From Sphingobacteriales bacterium (GTDB taxonomy: Bacteria; Bacteroidota; Bacteroidia; UKL13-3): a DNA stretch of 64,000 bases. This document shows positions 20,028 through 30,430 of this stretch, one piece after another. A program made the translations under genes and the position numbers. The stretch lies in assembly GCA_021298155.1 (NCBI GenBank), contig JAJTEN010000007.1:1-64000 (forward strand), written 5' to 3'. The notes under the pieces were generated by a model. That model was not told the DNA's origin. It did no database searches and saw only the letters and a program-made list of their open reading frames with translations. How positions within the stretch are numbered: position 1 is the first letter of the stretch; every line of letters begins with the position of its first letter.

Positions 20028-20050
20028 TTTATACTTCAAAAAGCAAAATT

Positions 20051-20554
20051 ATGATTACAGAACAAAGTTTATGGGAAGCATTGGAAACCGTGATGGATCC
20101 GGAGATACCAACCATTTCGATGGTAGATATGGGAATTATTACGGGGATAAAAATGAGCACCGATCAAAGCAAGGCCTTTGTGGAAATGACACCCACGTTT
20201 TCTGGCTGCCCTGCTATTAAAGCTATGGAGCAAATGGTGCATGATAGGCTTATAGAAATTGGCGTGAAAGAGGTAGAAGTGCGCACCACTTTTAACAAAC
20301 CTTGGAACAGCAATCTTATCACAGAGCGCGGCAGGCAACATCTAAAAAAACATGGTTTAGCGCCTCCACCCAAACACCAAGGTGAAATTACACAAGAGTT
20401 GTTGGAGCATATTGAATGTCCGTTTTGTGGCAGCAAAAACGTTGATATGAAAACGCCATTCGGACCAACACTATGCCGCAGTTTGCATTACTGCAACAAC
20501 TGTTTGCAAGCGTTTGAGCAGTTTAAGCCGGTGAATAATGAAACTAAAGATTAG
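20051..20554 (+). CDS. paaD: PaaD-like protein (MIP18/DUF59 domain plus zinc ribbon)
   Basis: LWEALETVMDPEIPTISMVDMGII; CPFCGS...CRSLHYCNNC. Start MITEQSLW at 20051. Confidence 0.85.
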   Translation: MITEQSLWEALETVMDPEIPTISMVDMGIITGIKMSTDQSKAFVEMTPTFSGCPAIKAMEQMVHDRLIEIGVKEVEVRTTFNKPWNSNLITERGRQHLKKHGLAPPPKHQGEITQELLEHIECPFCGSKNVDMKTPFGPTLCRSLHYCNNCLQAFEQFKPVNNETKD

Positions 20555-21305
20555 TATCATTTCATCACTCATTAGCTTATTGGCTTTAAGCTTAGTTTTA
20601 TCTGTAAATCAAATGGCTTTTTCTGCTATTTTTTTAAACAATAGTTGGACAAACATAGCCTATTTACTTACCGAATCTGCAGGAATTAATGGCACCTTAC
20701 TAGGTATTTTTATAGCATCCTTTTTGTACACCATTAATGAAATTGGCTACAGAAAAAAAATACTTGTTTTTAGTAAAGCCATACTGGGACTAATCTTAAT
20801 TATTAGCCTGTTCGCAGCTATAAACGAACACCTAACCAAACCGTATTTTAAGTATCAAAGACCTAGTCATGTTTACCTTTTAAATAAGTTAAACATGCAA
20901 ACAAAACTCGATTCAATATATCAATTGAGTGCTGAAGAAAGAGAAAATTGGTTCAGACAGCATACAACTAAAGAAGCTAAAATCTTTACTGAAATTAAAC
21001 CCACCATTTTAGAACATTGGCTGCAGGAAGCGGGATATTCATTTCCAAGTGGACATACCTTTAATGCTTTTTTATTGGCTTGCATTTTTTCTTTTGGCAT
21101 TGCAAATAACAGCAAAAGCAAAGGTTTACAAAACGCATCAATATTACCATTTATTTGGGCAACAGGTGTTGGTATATCTCGTGTGGCCATTGGAGCTCAC
21201 AATATAGTTGATGTGCTAACAGGGGCCACACTTGGCATACTTATTGGCAACTTACTTTTATATGTAGATTACACACGAAATTGGATTACACATAAGAAAT
21301 TATAA
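20538..21305 (+). CDS. PAP2-family phosphatase, membrane
   Basis: KYQRPSH..., SFPSGHTFNAF, SRVAIGAHNIVDVLTGA. Confidence 0.85.
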   Translation: MKLKISIISSLISLLALSLVLSVNQMAFSAIFLNNSWTNIAYLLTESAGINGTLLGIFIASFLYTINEIGYRKKILVFSKAILGLILIISLFAAINEHLTKPYFKYQRPSHVYLLNKLNMQTKLDSIYQLSAEERENWFRQHTTKEAKIFTEIKPTILEHWLQEAGYSFPSGHTFNAFLLACIFSFGIANNSKSKGLQNASILPFIWATGVGISRVAIGAHNIVDVLTGATLGILIGNLLLYVDYTRNWITHKKL

Positions 21306-21307
21306 TC

Positions 21308-22363
21308 ATGAAAATACTATACGGCGTGCCTGGTGAAGGCATGGGACATGCAACGCGAAGCAAGGTAATAATTAGCTATTTATTAAGTCAGCAACACGAT
21401 GTGCGCGTGGTAGCTAGTCATAGGGCCTTTACCTTTTTAAACCAAGAGTTTCCGGGCAGAGTTACAGAAATTAAAGGCCTCCATTTTGCGTATAAAAATG
21501 CCAAAATTTCTAAAGGTGGCACTTTTTTGCTGAACCTAAAATCTGCCGGCAAAAACTTAGTTCATAATTATATTAAAAAACTAGAAATTGAACACACGTT
21601 TAAAGCAGATTTAGTGATAAGCGATTTTGAAAGTTTTGCATTTGTATATGCAAAAATACACCAGCTACCCATTATTAGCATAGATAATATGCAGGTAATG
21701 AACAGGTGTAAACTAAACATTGCTATTGCCAAAGAAGAACAAGGGAATTTTACTTTGGCTAAACAAATTGTTAAAGCCAAAGTGCCAAACTGCAATCAAT
21801 ATCTCATAAGTAGTTTTTTTGAGGCAGAAATCACCAAGAAAAACACACAACTTGTGCCTCCCATCATTCGTGAGGCCATCATCCAAGCTAGCTGCAGCGA
21901 AGGGAATCATATACTTATGTATCAAACCTCTAGTAGTCTTAAGAATGTGCAAGAAACTTTGGCAAAATTACCGCACGAAAATTTTGTTGTGTATGGAATG
22001 AACCAAAATTATACAGCAGGAAATGTGCAATTTAAACCTTTCAGTGAGCAAGAATTTATTGCTGATTTTGAAAGTGCTAAAGCCGTTATTGCTAATGGTG
22101 GTTTCTCGTTTTTAAGTGAAGCAGTTTACCTAAAAAAACCTATTTATTCTTTCCCCATTGCTGGGCAGTTTGAGCAATATATGAACGCTGCATACATAGA
22201 AAAATTAGGCTACGGAAGACATTTTAACAGCTTAGGTTCAGACCAAATAAAAGCCTTTTTATATGAGTTACCTCATTTTAAAAAGCAACTTGCCCAATAC
22301 CAACAAAACGGCAATGAAAAACTTTTCGAAACCTTAAATTTACTTTTAGGTAGCATTGTCTGA
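21308..22363 (+). CDS. Glycosyltransferase family protein (MJ1255-like)
   Basis: MKILYGVPGEGMGHATRSKVI; NGGFSFLSEAVYLKKPIYSFPIAGQFEQYMNAAY. Confidence 0.8.
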   Translation: MKILYGVPGEGMGHATRSKVIISYLLSQQHDVRVVASHRAFTFLNQEFPGRVTEIKGLHFAYKNAKISKGGTFLLNLKSAGKNLVHNYIKKLEIEHTFKADLVISDFESFAFVYAKIHQLPIISIDNMQVMNRCKLNIAIAKEEQGNFTLAKQIVKAKVPNCNQYLISSFFEAEITKKNTQLVPPIIREAIIQASCSEGNHILMYQTSSSLKNVQETLAKLPHENFVVYGMNQNYTAGNVQFKPFSEQEFIADFESAKAVIANGGFSFLSEAVYLKKPIYSFPIAGQFEQYMNAAYIEKLGYGRHFNSLGSDQIKAFLYELPHFKKQLAQYQQNGNEKLFETLNLLLGSIV

Positions 22364-22377
22364 ACCCAAAAATGGGC

Positions 22378-22385
22378 TAAATTTG
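22378..22385 (+). promoter_or_regulatory. Bacteroidota promoter (TTG-N19-TAAATTTG), probably leaderless thiL
   Basis: TTG 22356-22358, 19-nt spacer, TAAATTTG; ATG at 22390. Confidence 0.55.
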
Positions 22386-22389
22386 CCAA

Positions 22390-23424
22390 ATGTTTGAAAA
22401 CGCAGGAAGAACAGAAATAAGTAGTTTGGGCGAATTTGGATTAATTACACACCTGAGCAAGAACTTTACTATCCAGAATAATACTCAGTTGGGCATTGGC
22501 GATGATGCCGCAGTAATTGAACCAACCCAAGGCCTACACACCCTAGTAAGCACAGATCTTTTAGTGGAAGGTGTGCATTTTGACCTTAGCTATTTCCCCA
22601 TGAAACATTTGGGCTATAAAGCCGTAATAGCTAACCTCAGCGACATTTATGCTATGAATGGAAAACCAAAGCAAATCACGGTTTCTTTGGCCTTATCAAG
22701 CAGGTTTTCGTTGGAAGCAGTAGAAGAATTATACGCAGGTATTCAGTTGGCGTGCGAGCGGTACCAAGTAGATTTAATTGGCGGAGATACCAGCACCTCT
22801 AAGCAAGGTTTAATGATTAGCATTACCGCTATTGGCGAGGCAAATCCAACAGAAATTACCTATCGCAGTGGTGCAAAAGTGAACGATTTACTGGTAGTTA
22901 CTGGCGATTTGGGTGGAGCCTATTGCGGATACCAATTGTTAGAAAGAGAAAAAAGAGTGTATTTAGATAATCCTTCGGTTCAGCCCGACTTAGCCGGATT
23001 TGATTATATAATAGAACGCCAACTCAAACCAGAAGCAAGAAAAGATATTTACGAATTATTGAAAACCTTACAGATTAAACCAAGTGCCATGATAGATATT
23101 AGCGATGGCCTCGCTAGTGAATGTTTTCATTTGGGGAAAGCCTCTAATGTGGGTTTTAACTTATACGAAGAAAAAATTCCAATTGACCCCACTACCTATA
23201 ATTTTGCACGTGAATTAGACTTAGATCCAACACTCTGCGCATTGAGCGGTGGCGAAGACTATGAATTATTGCTAACCATTTCGCAGAACGATTATAAAAA
23301 ACTTGAAAATCACCCAGATTTTACCATTATTGGATATGCATCAGAAGCTGCTGAAGGCATGCATTTAATTACTAAAAGCGGAAATAAACATGCACTTAAA
23401 GCCCAAGGTTGGACAGCCTTTTAG
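22390..23424 (+). CDS. thiL: Thiamine-phosphate kinase
   Basis: LGIGDDAAV, LVEGVHFDLSYFPMKHLGYKAVIANLSDIYAMNG, GGDTSTS. Confidence 0.95.
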   Translation: MFENAGRTEISSLGEFGLITHLSKNFTIQNNTQLGIGDDAAVIEPTQGLHTLVSTDLLVEGVHFDLSYFPMKHLGYKAVIANLSDIYAMNGKPKQITVSLALSSRFSLEAVEELYAGIQLACERYQVDLIGGDTSTSKQGLMISITAIGEANPTEITYRSGAKVNDLLVVTGDLGGAYCGYQLLEREKRVYLDNPSVQPDLAGFDYIIERQLKPEARKDIYELLKTLQIKPSAMIDISDGLASECFHLGKASNVGFNLYEEKIPIDPTTYNFARELDLDPTLCALSGGEDYELLLTISQNDYKKLENHPDFTIIGYASEAAEGMHLITKSGNKHALKAQGWTAF

Positions 23425-23458
23425 GATTTTCTCTAAAAAACAATTAGCTTGCAAAGCT

Positions 23459-24460
23459 ATGGCAAAGCAGCTGTTTATATTCTTATTTGTTTGCTTTTCA
23501 GCAAGTTTAACTGCACAAGTGCTACCTACTTTTGGAAATTCTAGAACGGGTGGCAGTGGAATGCAATTTCTAAAAATCCCTAATGATGCCCGAAGCACCG
23601 CCATGTCTGGCGCAGTGGTTGGCATTACCAATGACGCTTCTGCCATGTTTTGGAATCCAGCAGGTATTACCAAAGTAGATACTGGCCGGTTTAATTTGCA
23701 AGTTGCCAATACCCGATACTATGCCAATGCCAGAGGAAACGCTTTTGGAATGGTATACAGGCCTGGCAAATATCGCTACTTTGGTTTTCAAGCTCAATCG
23801 CTAAACTATGGCGATATGGAAGAAACTACAGAATGGCAACCTTATGGTACAGGTAGGAATGTGTTGGTTAGTAATGTGTTGTTGGGACTAACCTATGCAC
23901 AGGTATTAACAGATAATTTTAGCTTTGGAGTTAATGCAAAATGGGCACATGAAGGTATAGCAGATGTACGAATAAACAATATATTATTTGATCTAGGTCT
24001 GATTTATAATATTGGTTTAATGCATAGCCGTTTTGGAGTCTCGTTCAGTAATTTTGGCGTGAACGTTGCACCAAGTGGAACCTTGAGTTTATTAAAATTA
24101 ACAGGTGAACAACAAGTTCAAAGCTTCTCTTCTATTTCGGTGCCTAGCGCATTTAGAATTGGTGGCGCTTTCGACCCTATCCATACACCATCTCATATGC
24201 TTACAGTGGCTGCTCAACTCAATCACCCTACAGATAATAATGAAAGCCTTGCTATTGGATCAGAATATGGATATAAAAATCTATTGTTTTTGAGAAGTGG
24301 CTATGAGGTAGGTAGCGATGAGGCACTCAGAGCGCCAACTGCTGGACTTGGACTAGCATTGAACCGGAATTTTGGTAGCTTCCGCTTCGATTATGGATTT
24401 AGCAGCAAAACAAGATTAGGAAACCTTCACAGAATTACATTATCCGTATGCATCAGATAA
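23459..24460 (+). CDS. PorV/PorQ family protein
   Basis: Signal peptide from MAKQLF; GMQFLKIPNDARSTAMSGAVVGITNDASAMFWNPAGIT. Confidence 0.85.
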   Translation: MAKQLFIFLFVCFSASLTAQVLPTFGNSRTGGSGMQFLKIPNDARSTAMSGAVVGITNDASAMFWNPAGITKVDTGRFNLQVANTRYYANARGNAFGMVYRPGKYRYFGFQAQSLNYGDMEETTEWQPYGTGRNVLVSNVLLGLTYAQVLTDNFSFGVNAKWAHEGIADVRINNILFDLGLIYNIGLMHSRFGVSFSNFGVNVAPSGTLSLLKLTGEQQVQSFSSISVPSAFRIGGAFDPIHTPSHMLTVAAQLNHPTDNNESLAIGSEYGYKNLLFLRSGYEVGSDEALRAPTAGLGLALNRNFGSFRFDYGFSSKTRLGNLHRITLSVCIR

Positions 24461-25713
24461 AATATACCTTATTGGCGGTTTTAGTTGGCCTACTTACGCT
24501 ATCAATTAGCTCTTGCTCGCTTATTGGCAATAAAAAAAACAGTACCGTTGATGATGTTTTTAAGCAAGGGGCTATTGATCCAAATTTAGTTCCAAATAAT
24601 GTTAGTTATGTTCCTATTTACCCATTTATAAATAATGTAAATAAGCCATTAGATGTTTTTGTAGGGTATGATGAATTTACTTATGTAGTGGTAGATAATG
24701 ATGAAAACATACTAGAAGATAATGAGGTATTCATGTTTGATCAAAAAGCGCAATTGGTTTACAGAATAACCATTCCGGGAGCTACAGATATTACTCAAGA
24801 CCGCAGATTACATACCTATATTGCAGGAAGATTTTTTACAGATGCCAGCAAAACTACACACCTTGCTGCTGTGTATCATTTAAAAAATTTAGCATCAGGT
24901 AAGCCCGAATTTTTAGATACGCTTAAACATTATATCTGCGATGAAAGTAGAAATAATACTGCCTATAGAGGTGCTGATGATGTAGCAGTTAAATTTACTG
25001 GACTTGCAACTTTATTTGACAATACACTTTATGTGGCACGTAGTGGACCAAGAAACGAACTGGGAGGAATTGCTCGACCAGATAATGGTGTATTGGTTTT
25101 TAACGCAGCGGGGCAAAATATTGGATTTACTTCACAACTTACGCCGAACCAATCGAGTTTAAAATCAAGCGTAGGTATCAGCGGAATTGCCACCTTGGCG
25201 GCACCACCTCAACGCGTATCTGGGATAAGTACCTCCAAAAATATGTTTATTTGCCTCGGCGATCAAAGTCAGAATTTAGAATATAGAGCATTGAGCATTG
25301 TTTCAAGTGAAGACCCAGACCAAGGAACAGTATACGGAGAAAACGGTGCATTTTTGAATTTTGATTTTAGCAAGGCAAACAGATTTATGTACGAAAGCTT
25401 TAGGTTCCTACAACCCGAAGATATCTTTGCTGCCCCCGATGCTTCTGGCTATATATTTATTACAGATAGCAAAAAAGACTCAGTGTTCGTTTTTAGTAAC
25501 AATGGCTTTGAAGGCGTAAATCCTCCCGCTAATAGTCCAACCAAAAAACAAATCATTGTATCTTTTGGCGGAAGTGGGGAAAATGGAAATGGAAGTGGCC
25601 CTTTTAACTTAATAGATCCGAGCGGAATATGCTACAATAGCAGAACCATTTTTGTTTGCGATAAAGGAAATAACCGAGTATGTAGGTATAGATTAAATAC
25701 AGACTTACAATAG
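24448..25713 (+). CDS. Lipoprotein with NHL-like repeats
   Basis: LLTLSISSCSLIG lipobox; FNLIDPSGICYNSRTIFVCDKGNNRVCRY. Confidence 0.7.
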   Translation: MHQIKYTLLAVLVGLLTLSISSCSLIGNKKNSTVDDVFKQGAIDPNLVPNNVSYVPIYPFINNVNKPLDVFVGYDEFTYVVVDNDENILEDNEVFMFDQKAQLVYRITIPGATDITQDRRLHTYIAGRFFTDASKTTHLAAVYHLKNLASGKPEFLDTLKHYICDESRNNTAYRGADDVAVKFTGLATLFDNTLYVARSGPRNELGGIARPDNGVLVFNAAGQNIGFTSQLTPNQSSLKSSVGISGIATLAAPPQRVSGISTSKNMFICLGDQSQNLEYRALSIVSSEDPDQGTVYGENGAFLNFDFSKANRFMYESFRFLQPEDIFAAPDASGYIFITDSKKDSVFVFSNNGFEGVNPPANSPTKKQIIVSFGGSGENGNGSGPFNLIDPSGICYNSRTIFVCDKGNNRVCRYRLNTDLQ

Positions 25714-25794
25714 GTTCGAACCAAAACTTTTTGATTGTAAAAAGGGTTACTTATACTAGAACATGTTTGTGTTCTAAATTAAAATAGAAATAAA

Positions 25795-26940
25795 ATGAAT
25801 ATAGGAATAGTATGCTACCCTACCTACGGCGGAAGCGGCGTTGTGGCAACAGAACTGGGAAAAGCATTGGCCTTACGTGGACATAAAGTGCACTTTATTA
25901 CCTATAAACAGCCTGCTAGATTAGACTTCTTCACTGAAAATACGTTTTATCATGAGGTGTATGTTAGCAATTACCCATTATTCGATTTTCCACCCTACGA
26001 AACCGCATTAATAAGCCATTTAGTAGATGTAGTGAAATTTGAAAAATTAGATATACTGCATGTGCATTATGCAATACCACACGCATCTGCTGCTATTATG
26101 GCAAAACAGATTTTAGCCACAGAAGGAATCCATATTCCAGTCATTACCACCTTGCATGGAACAGATATAACCTTAGTTGGGAAAGACCCAAGTTTTGAGC
26201 CTGTAGTTAGGTACAGCATTAATCAATCTGATGGGGTTACTTCGGTTTCAGAATCATTGAAACAAGATACCTTTACCCATATTAAAGTAAACCGAGATAT
26301 TAAAGTTATTCCTAATTTTATAGACTTTACTCGATTTAGTAAACAAGATAGAGGCCATTTTAAAAAAGCCATTGCACCAAATGGCGAAAAACTCATTGTG
26401 CATACTTCCAATTTTAGAAAAGTAAAAAGAATAGACGATGCAGTGAAGGTTTTTGCAGAAATTGTTAAGGTAATGCCTGCCAAACTATTATTAATTGGCG
26501 ATGGACCAGAACGGGTAAATATTGAAAAACTATGCAGAGAATTAAACCTGTGCAACAATATTACCTTCTTAGGAAAACAAAACCAGGTAGAAGAAATACT
26601 CTCTGTTTGCGATTTATTTTTAATGCCAAGTGAAACCGAAAGTTTTGGATTGGCAGCCTTAGAAGCAATGGCCTGCGAATTACCTGTAATATCTAGTAAT
26701 GCAGGCGGAATTCCCGAGTTAAATGTATCTGGTGAAACAGGATATTTATGTGAAGTAGGTGACGTGAAAACAATGGCAGAAAAAGCCATTTATATTTTAG
26801 CAAACGAAGAACGATTGCTCCAATTTAAAGCTGCGGCATTGGCGAGGGCAAAATTGTTCGATATCCATGAAATAGTTCCTATTTACGAGGCCTTCTATGA
26901 AACAGTATTACAAAAATTTAATCAATCCGCTGCACTTTAA
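25795..26940 (+). CDS. bshA: N-acetyl-alpha-D-glucosaminyl L-malate synthase (bacillithiol)
   Basis: MNIGIVCYPTYGGSGVVATELGKALALRGHKVHFIT; LHGTDITLVG. Confidence 0.93.
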   Translation: MNIGIVCYPTYGGSGVVATELGKALALRGHKVHFITYKQPARLDFFTENTFYHEVYVSNYPLFDFPPYETALISHLVDVVKFEKLDILHVHYAIPHASAAIMAKQILATEGIHIPVITTLHGTDITLVGKDPSFEPVVRYSINQSDGVTSVSESLKQDTFTHIKVNRDIKVIPNFIDFTRFSKQDRGHFKKAIAPNGEKLIVHTSNFRKVKRIDDAVKVFAEIVKVMPAKLLLIGDGPERVNIEKLCRELNLCNNITFLGKQNQVEEILSVCDLFLMPSETESFGLAALEAMACELPVISSNAGGIPELNVSGETGYLCEVGDVKTMAEKAIYILANEERLLQFKAAALARAKLFDIHEIVPIYEAFYETVLQKFNQSAAL

Positions 26941-27006
26941 AGGAAATAGCATTTTTAAGCAGTAAAGTTGTTTTTTTTATTCATAATATAATTCATTTTT
27001 GCGCCA

Positions 27007-28164
27007 ATGAATCCATTAAGAAAAAGAATTGGCGTTTTAGGAGGTGGGCAATTGGGCAGAATGCTGCTTGAAGAAAGTGCTCGCTACCATGTTCATTATA
27101 CTATTTTAGAAGCTTCACAAGATTGCCCGTGCTACAGCATGGCCAACGAATTTATTTGTGGCAGCCTTATGGATGAAGAAAAGATAAGAGAACTTGCCAA
27201 TTCATGCGATGTGCTTACTTATGAAATTGAACATGTAAATACAGATGCGCTGATTCAACTAGAAAAAGAAGGAAAAGAAATTATTCCTTCACCAAAAATT
27301 TTACAATTAATTCAGGATAAGGGTTTACAAAAAGAATTTTACCAGCAACATCAGATCCCATCTGGAAAATTTTATTTAGTGAACAGCAAGGAAGATTGGC
27401 CAGAAATAATCCCATTACTGGGTTCAGAAAAATTTGTAGCAAAAACAAGAAAAGGCGGCTATGATGGTAAGGGCGTTGCCATTTTAAATAGTAAAGAAAT
27501 CTTAGCTGATCCAAAGCGCATACCTTTTGATGTTCCCTGTGTATTAGAGGAATTTATTGCTTGCGAAAAAGAATTAGCTGTAATTGTAGCCAGAGACCAA
27601 GCAGGGAATATCCTTACTTTCCCTTCTATAGAAATGGAATTCGACCCCATTGCTAACTTAGTTACCGTATTACTTTCGCCAGCCAGAATTAGCAATGAGC
27701 TGGAACAAAAAGCAGAAAAAATTGCCCGAGATTTGGTTCAAGCCTTAAACGGCCCAGGCTTATTTGCCGTTGAGTTATTCTTATCCTCAGATGGCAACAT
27801 TTATGTTAATGAAGTAGCTCCAAGACCCCACAATAGCGGTCATCATACGATAGAGGCTTGCTATACTTCTCAATACGAACAATTACTCAGAATTCTGCTT
27901 CATTTACCGCTTGGGAGCACAGAATTAGTGCAATGTGCAGGTATGGTAAACTTATTAGGAGCCGACGACTTTAGCGGACATTATTATCTTGAAAACTTAG
28001 ACAAGGTGAGCAAATTACCTGGCGTATATGTGCATCTATATGGTAAAACAGAAAGCAAACCTAAACGTAAAATGGGACATGTAAGTATTCTTGCACCTAG
28101 CTGGGAAGAGGTTATAGAAAAAGCCAATTATATTACTGGTGTTTTGGCATTTAAAAAAGACTAA
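27007..28164 (+). CDS. purK: 5-(carboxyamino)imidazole ribonucleotide synthase
   Basis: RIGVLGGGQLGRMLLEESARYH; NEVAPRPHNSGHHTIEAC. Confidence 0.95.
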   Translation: MNPLRKRIGVLGGGQLGRMLLEESARYHVHYTILEASQDCPCYSMANEFICGSLMDEEKIRELANSCDVLTYEIEHVNTDALIQLEKEGKEIIPSPKILQLIQDKGLQKEFYQQHQIPSGKFYLVNSKEDWPEIIPLLGSEKFVAKTRKGGYDGKGVAILNSKEILADPKRIPFDVPCVLEEFIACEKELAVIVARDQAGNILTFPSIEMEFDPIANLVTVLLSPARISNELEQKAEKIARDLVQALNGPGLFAVELFLSSDGNIYVNEVAPRPHNSGHHTIEACYTSQYEQLLRILLHLPLGSTELVQCAGMVNLLGADDFSGHYYLENLDKVSKLPGVYVHLYGKTESKPKRKMGHVSILAPSWEEVIEKANYITGVLAFKKD

Positions 28165-28167
28165 TAC

Positions 28168-28692
28168 ATGGTTACTAAGTATAAGTTGGTGCTTGGAGAA
28201 TGGAAACATTACGCTATTCTAGCAGAACTCGGAGCCTTTACCTTTTACGAAACCTTTGCTGCAGAAAATTCGGAGGAAGATATGCAAGCCTATATCAGCA
28301 AAACGTATTCGCTTAATCAAATAAAAGAGAATCTCCTTAATCCAGCTATTGGCTACTACGTCATATACAATGAAGAAGATGCAATGGGCTATATTAAAAC
28401 CATAGCACATGCAAATGAAATAGAAAAATTAGATGGCAAATCCATTGAACTAGAAAAGATATACTTGAGAAAAAAAGCTCAAGGAACAGGTATGGCAAAA
28501 GTGCTCATGCAAGCAGCTATTGATACCGCAAAAAGCAACAATGCAAAACAGCTATTTTTGGGTGTATGGAAAGAAAATTACCGGGCATTAGCATTTTATA
28601 AAAAATGTGGTTTCGAAATCTATAATACCCGCAGTTTTCAATTGGGAAATCGCACGTGTGAAGATTATTTACTACACCTACCCATAATTTAA
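28168..28692 (+). CDS. GNAT family N-acetyltransferase
   Basis: ELEKIYLRKKAQGTGMAKVLMQAAID...LGVWKENYRALAFYKKCGF. Confidence 0.88.
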   Translation: MVTKYKLVLGEWKHYAILAELGAFTFYETFAAENSEEDMQAYISKTYSLNQIKENLLNPAIGYYVIYNEEDAMGYIKTIAHANEIEKLDGKSIELEKIYLRKKAQGTGMAKVLMQAAIDTAKSNNAKQLFLGVWKENYRALAFYKKCGFEIYNTRSFQLGNRTCEDYLLHLPII

Positions 28693-28773
28693 TAAATCTA
28701 ATTTCAAGGCGCCACATTCATCATAGGATTGATCATACTGCTTAAATAAATTTTTCTTATATTCGAATCAAAT

Positions 28774-30009
28774 ATGGCATATATGAATCGAATAAATTTA
28801 CTTGTAATTGTTTTTACTGTATTGGGATTTACTCCTACGTTTGCTCAACGTTACTTTACCAACATAACAGATTCTGTTGTGGTTTATCAGGATATAAAGT
28901 ACGGATTTAATACTGATTATAGAGGCGATAGTGTATCGTTATTCATGGATGTTTACACGCCATTTGGAGATACGTTAAGCAATAGACCACTCTTGGTATT
29001 GGCCCATGGCGGATCTTTTTTACAAGGAAATAAAAGGAGTAGCGATATGCAAATGATTTGTACAAGTTTCGCTAAAAAAGGATACGTTGTGGCATCCATT
29101 CAGTATAGATTAGGCGTAGATATTTTTAGCGGCAAAACCTTGGAACAAGAGTTTCAGCAAGCAGTTTGGCGCGGAGCACAAGATGGCAGAGCAGCCATCA
29201 GATATATGCACAAAACCTATGCAAATGGCAATGAGTTTAAGTTTAATCCTGCACAAATTTATTCAGGCGGTGTTTCGGCTGGCGGTGTGCTCGGATTGCA
29301 ATTAGCCTTTTTAGATAAGCCTAGCGAATTAAGCACTTTAAGCCTAGACACCAATGTTATTGGCGGTATAGAAGGCAATAGCGGAAACCCTGGTTACCCT
29401 TGGAAAGTAAAGGGCGTTATTAATTTATGCGGCGCCATGGGAAATGTAACTTGGATGAGCGATAACAAGGATGTAAGCATTTGCAATATGCACGGCACAG
29501 CAGATGCAACGGTACCATACAAAACCAATTATTTCAAGTTTTTTGGAACCAATGTTGCGCTATTAAATGGTGGCTATAGCGTAGACTCTGCCGCAAAAGT
29601 ATATGGCATAGACTCCCGTTTATTCACCTATGAGGGCGCTGCACATGTCCCTTTTGTTGGATCAACAGAATCAAATCAGTTATATATGGATACAACTATT
29701 GATTATGTTGCCAGATACCTATACAAAAATGTAACAGGTAATATTCCAAGTAATTTGGCTGAACCTAATAACATACAAAATGCCCTACTCGTTTATCCAA
29801 ATCCGGCCACCAATTGGCTGCAAATAAGTCATGAAACCGAAACCATTAACAAAGTAGAGCTATTATCAATGAATGGCCAATTATTACAGCAATGGGTTGG
29901 TTCAGACAAACAATTACATGTTGCATTCAACCAACAAGCAGCCGGATTATATCTATTAAAAATAGAAACAAATACACATACTTTACTAAAAAAATTGAAG
30001 TTAGATTAA
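28774..30009 (+). CDS. Alpha/beta hydrolase with T9SS sorting domain
   Basis: LVLAHGGSFLQGNK, IYSGGVSAGG; C-terminal YPNPATNWLQIS...LLKKLKLD. Confidence 0.85.
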   Translation: MAYMNRINLLVIVFTVLGFTPTFAQRYFTNITDSVVVYQDIKYGFNTDYRGDSVSLFMDVYTPFGDTLSNRPLLVLAHGGSFLQGNKRSSDMQMICTSFAKKGYVVASIQYRLGVDIFSGKTLEQEFQQAVWRGAQDGRAAIRYMHKTYANGNEFKFNPAQIYSGGVSAGGVLGLQLAFLDKPSELSTLSLDTNVIGGIEGNSGNPGYPWKVKGVINLCGAMGNVTWMSDNKDVSICNMHGTADATVPYKTNYFKFFGTNVALLNGGYSVDSAAKVYGIDSRLFTYEGAAHVPFVGSTESNQLYMDTTIDYVARYLYKNVTGNIPSNLAEPNNIQNALLVYPNPATNWLQISHETETINKVELLSMNGQLLQQWVGSDKQLHVAFNQQAAGLYLLKIETNTHTLLKKLKLD

Positions 30010-30356
30010 TGGCGATACGGTTTTATAAAATCTACGACTTTTTACATGATGGAGCAGAGCCACAAGCCATTTATAGCGCTCGAACCATAGAAATTGAAAA
30101 TAAACGCATTTGCCTTACCCGCATGCCAGATGGGTACTATGCCATAGACGATGCATGCCCGCATGCAGGTGCACGTTTGGGCTTAGGAAAATGCACCGAA
30201 GACCACATGATCATTTGCCCCATACACCGCTACCAATACAACCTAAAAACAGGCAAGGGCTTGCCTAAACAAGGAGATTATGTAAACACCTATCCGGTAG
30301 AAATGCGAAAAGATGGTATTTATGTAGGTTTTGAGAAAAAATGGTGGCAGTTTTAA
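30009..30356 (+). CDS. Rieske [2Fe-2S] domain protein
   Basis: ACPHAGARLGLG...CPIHRYQYNLKTG. Confidence 0.88.
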   Translation: MAIRFYKIYDFLHDGAEPQAIYSARTIEIENKRICLTRMPDGYYAIDDACPHAGARLGLGKCTEDHMIICPIHRYQYNLKTGKGLPKQGDYVNTYPVEMRKDGIYVGFEKKWWQF

Positions 30357-30430
30357 ATGAGGCTTGATTGCTTAATTTAGAGAAATTTCAGTGAAAATAT
30401 TCCGTATTATTGCGCTAAATTTATAGGTTT

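Noticed and set aside
26223-26789. 188-aa minus-strand ORF
   Set aside because: Antisense to bshA; no recognisable motif.
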